Notes under the pieces: model-generated
What the model saw: the letters and a program-made list of their open reading frames with translations, nothing else
What the model was told of the DNA's origin: nothing
The model's database searches: none
DNA from: Larimichthys crocea
Lineage: Eukaryota; Chordata; Actinopteri; Sciaenidae
Direction: 5' to 3'
NCBI RefSeq assembly: GCF_000972845.2
Contig: NC_040022.1
Coordinates: 11,378,711-11,442,710, forward strand
Length of the DNA: 64,000 nt
Position numbers and translations under genes: made by a program
Part shown: positions 26,614 through 36,653 of the stretch, in pieces
How positions within the stretch are numbered: the first letter of the stretch is position 1
How the letters are laid out: every line of letters begins with the position of its first letter

Positions 26614-29600
26614 ACGCACGCACGCACGCACGCACTTCCCCGTGCCTCAGTCTGTCTCTCCTACCTGTCTTGCGGAGCGGGAAGTCGTCTTTGCCCTCGT
26701 AGTTCCCCAGCAGCGGGGGCAGTTTGTAGGAGGGAGGAGTTCCCGGGGTGTTACTCTGCGGAGGAGAGCCCTGCTCCAGGGAGGTGTGCTGGGCTCCCCT
26801 GCAGGCGCACACACACACACACAAACAGGAGGGGAAAGTGAGTTATCTGGCTGGTAAAACAGTCACAGTGTTAAGTAATGAAGTGTTTCAGTAAAACCAT
26901 CTCCTGTCAACCCTCTTAGTGTACTTTGTTTAGTCATTTCCTAGAATGCCTTTCCTGTTATTTCCTGTTTCTGTTTCTGTGGAAATGTTTCCTCTGCGTC
27001 TCTTCTTTCATTGTTTGCTCCCATGTGGCGGAACGCTGGTGCAAGATGGATTTATGGAGAAAAGCTATGGAGAAGGACTGACAGCCAAACCTGAACCTGA
27101 AATACCCTGGACATGAGACATGGAAAACATGAATCCATCTCTGTGTTAAAGAGATGGTTATTCTCATACATGAGCGTCTGATATGTAAATGTGTGTCACA
27201 GCCTGATTCAGATAAGACAGGACAGACACAGAGGAGACAATGAAAACTGCCATCACACTTATGTAACGAGGTGTGTGTCTTAAAGGAGCTGATGATGGTG
27301 CCAGAATAACACCAGCAATATCTGTCAATGTTGGTACTGTATGTGTCTTATTCATCCCTCAATAAATCAAATCATTGGAATTTTTTAACATGCATATCAA
27401 TGTATTGTTTTAAACCACATGAGTTATTAGATATATTTATTCATTTGGGCATCATTATTTATTAGTTATTTTCATAAATAACCTCAGTAAGTTTTTAGTG
27501 AATTTCACTCTGCAACCTTGGTGGTGTAATTCCTCAAACCTCCCCTTGAGGCTGGCTCCAGAAGTGAGTCAGTCTCCATAAGTCCCCATGTTCAAATGTC
27601 CAACTTCACAGCAGAAATAAACATGTTTACAGCCTGGTACAAAAAACGTTTTGGTCTCTGTAGCTAATTTCCCCATTCATGACAACTGTACTGGGGGGGA
27701 ATTTATATACAACTCACCTGTTCACATTATATTAAGGCTTAAAGTTATGCAGGATTAAGAGCGCGGATGCTTTGATTGAAGGCTGATCAGAGAGAGCACC
27801 AACTGGCAGACTAGTTTTGCACATTTTTAGTGGCTAAAAGTTCTGCTTTATCTGCAGATTTATTTGCTGACTCCGTTTGATCCATTCATACTTTATATCA
27901 TTTATCAGAGAAATGTTTCATATTTTTCTTGAAGAAAAAAAGGTCTTGAGAAGTATACTTTGTACTTTTACTGAAGTATTTTTAACACCAGTAATTTTAC
28001 TAGTAATTAATAAAGTACTTCTGATTCTGATTTACTTGAGTACAGATTTTCAGTACTCCACTGGTAAATACTTACTTAAAGTATTTACTTTTATACTCAC
28101 CCTAATTTCTAGATTGTTTACCAACTAAGGTATTGGTCAACAGTCACTGTTGCGCATGATTAGTATGTGTCATGTTTGATCATGCATTTCTCAAATGTGT
28201 CAAAACAGGAGACTAAATTTCACTGGTCAAAAATGTGTCAAGCGTTTTTGTGAAAGCATTTTATCAGCTCAATAAAAAAAGTGTTTGCTTGTTTGTTTTT
28301 ATTTAACCTGCTGGGATTCATTCTGACAAAAACTGAATCATTCCTCAGAGTGACTTTGTGTGGGAAGCAGAGGAGAGCACACGATGTCTCCTCACAAAGC
28401 ATCGTCCTCACAACCTTACACTTTGCTGCAACAGTGCTGATGCTGTCACAGCGGACACTTTCGGAAGTCATGAATCCAGCTTGATCACATTAACGAGACT
28501 CATCACCCACGTCACCCAACTTAATTAAAACAGGTATCATCTAATATATTAAGCTCATTATTTGTTTTATGTATTTCTACTTTTGTCAGTAGAGGAGAAG
28601 ACGCTCTGTGTGCATGATGTGGCCGACAGGATCATTTATTGATGAACTGTATTTTCATATAGGCTACATTCATTCCTTAAGCCACATTAGTTGCTTGCTA
28701 ATGTTTAATTACAGTCAATATTCAAGAGTTTAAATTTGTTTTGTCATCATAGTTTTGTATATACATCCTTGGAAAGTTACCTACCCACAAAATTCATATT
28801 CCAAAAAAAGTACTGCTACGCAGCTGTCAGAGAAATACAACCAATGACTCCAATACGTCACACAATCACAGTGTCGTCCTCTAGTACTTCTCCTCATAAA
28901 TGAAGTTTACCACTCAGAGGAGTGAAGGTAACTTTTGGCGTGATTCCTCGCAGTGACTCTGAGATGTTTGGGTCCTGGTTTAGAAACCAAGTTAAACATA
29001 CACACAGTGCGCGTTGAAGCCGCTTGTTTAAGCCCGGGTCGGACTTCAAAACTGTTCACAAACTAGAGCAGCAGCCTGACGTCCAGACAGGGCGGTGAGC
29101 AGGGATGACACTGTCTGATCTGTGACTGAGAAACATTTTCCCCCGCTGATTCAGGACAGAAAATACAGCTCGCATTCACATTCGCGACTTTACCCCGTCT
29201 CCTGATTGTCATCAGACACTCTGTCCTTGCTGAATCAGTTTAATAAGCACTGTTCTGTTCTGCTGCGTCATGTAAACAAACTGTGCTTAAGATCAGACAA
29301 GAGACGTAACCGCTCAAGTTAAACGCAGTGTGATTACTTGCTATCTCCCTACGTTTGTACTTTTAAACATTCTGATTATGTCGCTCACGCTCGCTCGGTC
29401 AGAACACGGTGTTATTCTGAGACAATATGTAATATCAGTGATGTGACTGATGTGCCCAGGGACAGCTTGAGTCCTCTGCAATCCTCACCAGCACTTTGGG
29501 GAGAAGGAATGGTTCAGTCCGCCGATGCCAGGCTCTTTCTTATTGAGAAGAAACTCCTGTAGCTTGAGTTTCACCTCTGTGCTGGCGATGGCGCCTTCCG

Positions 29601-32600
29601 AAAAACACAACACAGAGAGAGAGGACAGCAATCAGGCAATCGTTTAAGCTAACTGCTGCATAGCGTGGTGGTGAAAGCTGCAGCGTGACCTACTCTCTTT
29701 GCCTTTCTCCTTGTTCCTCAGCAGCAGCAGTTGCTGTTCCAGTCGATGTTTCTCCTGCTCTTCGTGTCTTTGTTGCTCTAGTTTCCTCTTCTGCTCCAGC
29801 TCCTGTTGCCGCTTCGCCGCCAACAGCTCCTGTTGTTGCTTACACACACAAAAACACACACACACACGACTGAGTGACAAAGCTGCCTCGCTTCAGGCTG
29901 GTTGACCAACGAATGAGAGATGAGAGTCAGCATGGAAGGTGTGCATCCTGTTGACTAGCCATCTTGTAGGTTCGGAGTCTAACTACCTGACTAGCTACCT
30001 TCAGGTGCTCCTGAAGCTGGACTTCGTGTTGTCTCGTGAGCACTTCGTGTTTTTTCTGGAATTCTGCAAACAGCAATTGTTTCTGGAGCTCCTGCTGCTG
30101 TTTGAGCAGCACGAGTTCCTGCTGGAGCTGCTGCTCTCTCAGGGTCGTGTCGACTGCTCCTGCACCCCCAGACAGAGAGCCCACCCTGGGCTCTGTCCGC
30201 AGGTCCACTGGGCCTCCTCCTCCACCTTCTGGGCCTTCTCCTGGACCTCCGCCTGGAAAGAACAAGATGTGAGCTTTACTAATCCAGATGATATTTTTGA
30301 CTGTGTTGTTCCTCTTTTAACTTTAATAACTGTCTATTGTGTTTTTTGACCTACTCAGCTGGCTACTCTGGTGTAAGCCAACAGTGGCTTTCTTCAATTT
30401 GAAAAGTAATTAGTCCAACCTTTCTACAACCATTGTGAAACCACTGGACCATTTAAAAGGACCACTGGAATCTGCTCAAATGACCCCTAAACCCTAAAAC
30501 TAGGCCACCAGAACCATTTGAAAGGGCTTCCAACACACCACAAATGGACCTTAAAGGCCAGGGTGTGCTTGAAACGGCTCGTACAACCACATCAGAAGGT
30601 AAAAGTGTTCATAGTCCTGTCACTGTCCTGATCAGCCTCCTATTATTTCATTTTATTTAAATATGGGAATAATGGTGGACGCTTTCCAACAATCTTTCCT
30701 GGTAGGTAAACGTCAGAGGCCCAAGAATCATTTCATCATAACCACTAGAGTCCTTTCTAAAGCTGGATTTAAACCGGTGCATTATGGGTTGTGGTGTACA
30801 GAGCCAACACATGTACCCACTGTAGCTTCTTCATAGCTGACGTGGACCTCATTAAAAATGACAATATGGAGACCACGAGAACTGTGATTGCAATGGAGTG
30901 AAGAGAACATCGCTGGACCACTTATACTACATATACGAGACATGGATCTGTTTAATTTATTGTATAGTGTAAAAATCAATGTGTGAGGTGGACAAACAGT
31001 ACTGAGACTGTGTTTCTAAAAAATACGTGAAACTAGATTTGCATATCTGCACTGAAATCTGTTTTTTTCTAATACTTTTACTATCAGAACGTGAAAGAAA
31101 CTCGGTAATCTTCTCGTTTTAAGTTTCCTAGACAACAGTGAAGCAAAACCTTTTCGACCCAGGTAGCTCAGGTTCTGGAACTGGTTCTGTTAAGATTCGA
31201 AAATAATAAATGATCTTCTTAGAAGAATAAACCTGCCTCCTGTGTGAACTGTAACTGAGCAGGTTCCACTATTTTAAGTTCCACTGTATTTTAAGCCCTG
31301 TCGGTGGAGAGTTGAATAGTTCCTGATGTGTAAAAAGTTTGAGAAACACTGATCTAGAGTGTCACTCGTGTTAACATTAACTCGACTGATTGGTTCCTAC
31401 AGGACTTGTCCTATTTGCTGCACAGATTTGACGTTCACTGGAGGACTAATTAGTTCTTTCTTTGAGTGATTTCATGCAGTCACCGAAGGACACAATCAGT
31501 CTATTCAACTCAAAATCAATGTAGCAGAAGCAGAGATGTCATTTTTTCTAAATTCCATTCTGCCACCTACATTACCCACGATGCAACTGGACTGCCAACA
31601 GTTCCACACTGAGATTTGTGTGCTGTGCTTGTAGTGGCATATGGTAACCTGGAGCCTCTAGTCTGAAGCAGAGGTGAGGAGTGGGCTGCTGAGGTTTGGT
31701 AAGATCTCTTCTTTTTTTTTTAACTCCACACCTCCGGAGTGTTTTCATTTTCAGACTTGTAGTCTTCAGGCTCAACCAACGCAATCTATAAGACTTCACA
31801 CAGCTCCCTCTGGAGACGCATATGCCGAGAAAAGAGGCTATGATGTGTAAAATCAGCGGGGTTTCCCTTTAAGTGACTCTTGAACTCACCCAAAGACCCT
31901 CAGGATCCCCTTTAGACCTCTTAGACGGTCTACTGGTCCACTTTTAGGAGACATCTGACCTGCTAAATCATGGAACCCCCCCCTAACCACCACCACCACC
32001 ACCACCACCACTCCTCCCCTCAAGGACTCATAGAGGACTCCCTACTCACCACCCTCTCCACCTCCTCCTCTCTGCTCACTCGCTGTTCCTACTGGGCTCT
32101 GCATGCCTGATGGGAGGCTGCTCTTCACCTCCACTACTGCAGGACAGAGACAGAGAGAGAGAAAGTGATTGATTAGTCTGGAAAGTGTTGTCAAACTATT
32201 ACATCATTCGCCGCAACACACATCGGCGGTTCCCGTTTCAATCAGATGAGCTGTGATAAGAGTTGTAAGAAGTGAGGAACACAGCGTCCTGCCGCCCTAA
32301 AAATAGCCACGAGCCTAACATTAGGCTAGCGTTGGAGAGCACTGACTTAGAATTACCCTCGTGTTACCTTGGCATTAGCCTAGGATATTCAGTGTGGCTA
32401 GGCTAAAGGACACTGCAGAATATGTTAGCGTGTGCCATACATATTCACAGAGACAAATTATCAGAGGAGCACGCTGTTATTTATAGCAGAGCGGCAGGAA
32501 AAAAAAGGAAAACACAAAGAGAGAACAGAGTACTGCAGGACCGGCCGGTGCACTGCTGCAGCACAGACAACTAGTATAAGAGGAAACGTTAAAAGTGTGA

Positions 32601-34976
32601 ACCCCCAACTCCCTCCAACGAGTGGAGAAATGCACCGCCTTGTACTGATCTGGATTTGTGGCCTCCACTCGGGCTAATTAGTGTGACAGATTGATATTGA
32701 TTTCCTGCTTCAGGCCACCGAGCAGATCAAGCTGACTGTTCACCTCGTGAAATGAAAGATATGGAAAGTCGTCAAGGCGTGAATTCATCATCATCGTTTC
32801 AAATGTGTCAACGCCATCGAAGCTTCGGCCTGTGACATGTTTTGGAAAATTCCTGGTAGTAATATTTGGTAGACAATGTCTCCCTTTCAAACAAATTTAG
32901 TTCAAACTTAGCTGAAATTTTCAGAAAATCTGTTAAAGAAAATGAAGCAATATTACATTTGAGGGTGTGCTTTACCGTCATTATTGGCACAACAGTGTTG
33001 CATCACTAAAGTGCCAATATTGATGGTAAAGCACACCCTCAAATGTAATATTGCGATTATACAACAATTGGCAATTAATCAAAAGAATTTTAGATTTTGA
33101 GGCGACTTGTTTTCAAAATAAACATTTCTTTGCTCGCCGTTTCCATTCTGATCTCCGTTTCCATGGAGATACAAGGGGTCTGACTAATACCAGGAAAGAA
33201 TGACTTATATGTAATGGACCCAGTTTAATTACTCCAGCAAGTAGTCTGAGTCTTAGTAACGAGCCAACTAAGGTTAAATCTTTCTAGACATCGTGGAGTT
33301 TAGCTACGAAATCTGTCAACTTCACAAGCTAATAGCGCTGGATTTGCGACTCAGCGCACAGCTGATGGAGAATCTGATCAAACATTTCCAGTAACTCCAC
33401 AGCATTGTAAAGTCCAAAAGTCAAAATGTATTGAACAAAGATCGATGTAATCATTTCTAAATTTACAACATGATTTTATGTTCAAATTTTCCTGTCCATA
33501 TTAGTCGACCTTTAGTACTTCAACAAGAACATTTACTCTACGCTCACTGAAATGTTTGACCTCCAACGTGCCGCACACAAATGAGGTACATTTCTTTATT
33601 GAGATATCATTAAATAAATTTTAAATTTAGTTCACTTTATTATTATTATCCAGTGTACTTATTCATATTTAGTCACATGTGATATATTTTCAGGATGTGA
33701 CGATATGGAGTAATATTTGTAGTGGTGTGCTATCATGTTGATTTTAGCACATTCTAAATATCTAGTTGGCCAATCAGATTGCTCGGTTGGAACTATTCAC
33801 GTACAATGTGAATGAATCCACGTTTTATCACATTACTGCCATGTAAATTTGAACTGTGGCGCCAACTCTCCAGTCGGGTCCCATTAAACCACGACAGAAG
33901 AAGATGGTGCAGCGACATTGGTGTAATTAAAAGCTCCAGTCAAACAATGCCTCGCATAAGTCACGATCTATTCACTTCACAGAGTCTGTTTATATTTTGG
34001 TTTAAGGAATACAGAAACTTTTCCACCGCATTCGAAACCTTTTTAGAACAACTTTCCTGTGTTTGCACTCTGTTTTTTTTATGCAAAATTGTAAATGAGT
34101 ATAAATAGGGGTGGACGGACTCTGCAGTAATCAGGAGATCCTATCAGCTTAGCTGCTCCAATCAGCTTACACTGATCACTTCTATGTGTGTGTCTATGTG
34201 ACAGGGAGTGTAACAGTTAGATTGATTAGATGCTGCAGCATGTTGGGACGTCATTACCCGTCTGCCGGGCCAAAGAGGAAATTCAATTACTTACTGTGTA
34301 GTCTGACCTCTGACCTTTCTAAACAAAGACGACTCTGATTGGTCGCTTACCATTCTCTGGCACGCCCTTGACTTTCTTGCGTCACATGGGTGCTAAGCTA
34401 ATCAAACGCCAACATCCACAATAGGGCCAAGCCTATTAGCCCTATCCTGGAGGATTGTGGCTAATTAGAGGAGGAAACATTTCATCATTTTCAAATCTTT
34501 TCTGTCTTTAGTTGCAGCCTGACCTCTGACTTTTGACCTCAGACCTCAATAAAAAGAGAATACACTGTTATAGCTGCGTGCTATTAAAAGATTACTTTCC
34601 ACTTTCACACACACGCATGCAAAGACGCAGTCCGTTTTCATGTTAGCTGGTTTGGTAGGGTTCAGTTAGCTCAAGTCACTCAAGAAAAAGTTGGTAAAAA
34701 AGCCCAAAGACTTTGAGCTGGGGCATAAACAAGGCTGTGTGTGTGTGTGTGCATACGTGTGCAGCCACTCACATCTAAATTACCTAAACAAATATTCTGG
34801 CGTTTCACTGTGACGCACGTGTCTCCCCTTCCACTACAACACACACACTGTCCCCGCGTGAGTGTGTATGTGAGAGACTGGTCTGTGAGTGTGTGTACAA
34901 CAGTCCTTTTGGCAACAGAGCAGCATTCCACAGCAGCCAGCGTCTGACGTCAAACTGAAGACATTTATAGTCTGGT

Positions 34977-35049
<73 letters not shown>

Positions 35050-36619
35050 AACCTACAGTCTGACAAAGAGGCAACATTTCAGTCAGTCATATCAGTCTCT
35101 AACTGAGTGCAGCTCACAGTTAAACGCCGTAATTCATGCACCGGGACGGATGCAGTAAAAAGAATGAAAGGAAGACTGTCCATCCGTCTGTCCAGTCAGT
35201 GAATCCTGTGAAAACCAACACAGACTGCCGATTATACCCCCGACTGTGTGTGCAGCAGAGAGGACTTCGAATCACAAAGAGTTTTCACAGAGTTTATGTG
35301 AAGATTATGAATGAAGCATAGAGTTTGGCTCCGTGTTTGCACTGGTCAGGTCTGAGTGGACTCCCAGTTGTGTTCTGTAAGGCGTTCCTCCTTAAACTGG
35401 TACTCAAACAATACTTTGTTGAAGGCCTGCAACCATTTACAGTTAATCTGTCTTAATTAATGGATCAATAATTTATAAAATGTGAGAAAATAGTCAAATA
35501 TGACCAAAAACTATTTGGTATTAGTAATTCATTATTAAATGACAAAAAAAAACTGACTCCGGCATCTGAAATGTGAATATCTGCTGCTTTCTTCTTCATC
35601 TATAAGAAATTGAACCTCGGCTTGACGGACCAAACAAGAAATTCAAATATCTCAACTCCAAACATGATCAGAAAAAATATTGCAGCTCATGTATCTTTAC
35701 TCATCCTGGGTGATGTTCTAGAATAATCAGATGAGACGGAACAGAAATCATCCTGAACATCTCAGATTCAAATAAAGCTGTTGAAGATTAGACTCAGTTC
35801 TTTTGGTTCACAAATAATCTGTTCTTCATTAATAGCTTGGTCTATAAAACATTAAAAAATATTTTAAAAAATGCAAACACAATAGCCCGACTGACAGCCC
35901 AAAACTAAAATATATTCAATGAACTATGATGTAAGCCCAAGAGAGGCAGCTAATTCTCACATTTAAACATTTGGAATCAGATTTTTGGGGGGCATTTTTA
36001 CTTGAAAAACGATTAGTGGATTATCAAAATAGTTAGTAATATACTTGGGACAATGGGCTAATTGATTAACTGACTTTTCGTGACAGAGAAAATCTACTGA
36101 TGCTACACGTGCCTGTTTTAAAACGACTGTGATCCAGATAATGAAAGCTGTTTTGCCGTTTTGCACACTCACTGTCTAAAGTGTCTGCACAGGAAGCACT
36201 TTATGAGTCCAGTTAGTTTGGATTAGACACAAGACAACGAAGAAGAAGAAGTGAAGAGAAAAAGGAAAGCAGTCCACTAAACTCTCTAACTTGGCAGATG
36301 ATCTCTGTGAGGTGCAATGAGCTAATAAACAAAGGATGGACTTCAAATAGTTGACGAGGCCTGATGTTGTTTCTGTTGTTGCCTCCATGAGTCAGATAAG
36401 TGCTTAAGTCTTCCCTTTGCTCCTTTATTTGTTTCCTCTGATTACATTTACTCAATCTAAAGCCATCATCGGATGCTGTCTGCCAATAAAGAGAGAAAGA
36501 TACTACTGGCCAAGATTTGTCACTGCTAATTAAGGAAAAAGGTTCATAACGAAACAAAGAGGGAAGATGAGGTGTGTAGTTTGAAGTCCACTCTGTGTTT
36601 CTGTGGCTTCTGTTTCACA

Positions 36620-36653
<34 letters not shown>

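Larger units (their letters stand above)
26799..29488 (-). other. hdac5: hdac5 intron 5
   Basis: About 2.7 kb. It holds an inverted copy of dispersed family A (about 27535-27765), a copy of family C (27930-28110), and a segment with more CpG than its surroundings (about 28990-29410) that could be a regulatory element. No exon recognised. Confidence 0.8.

Noticed and set aside
26180..26824. A 214-codon open frame on -, the longest in the window
   Set aside because: Only its upstream end is hdac5 coding exon 6; the rest is translated AC/AT microsatellite (Cys-Val and Tyr-Ile repeats). Not a gene.
29939..30349. A 136-codon + strand open frame with Leu/Gln-rich sequence
   Set aside because: It is the antisense shadow of hdac5 coding exon 3, whose CAG-rich coiled coil gives CTG-rich text on the other strand.
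34979..35048. A regular array considered as a CRISPR-like or coding repeat
   Set aside because: It is a pure dinucleotide microsatellite, without spacers, in vertebrate DNA.
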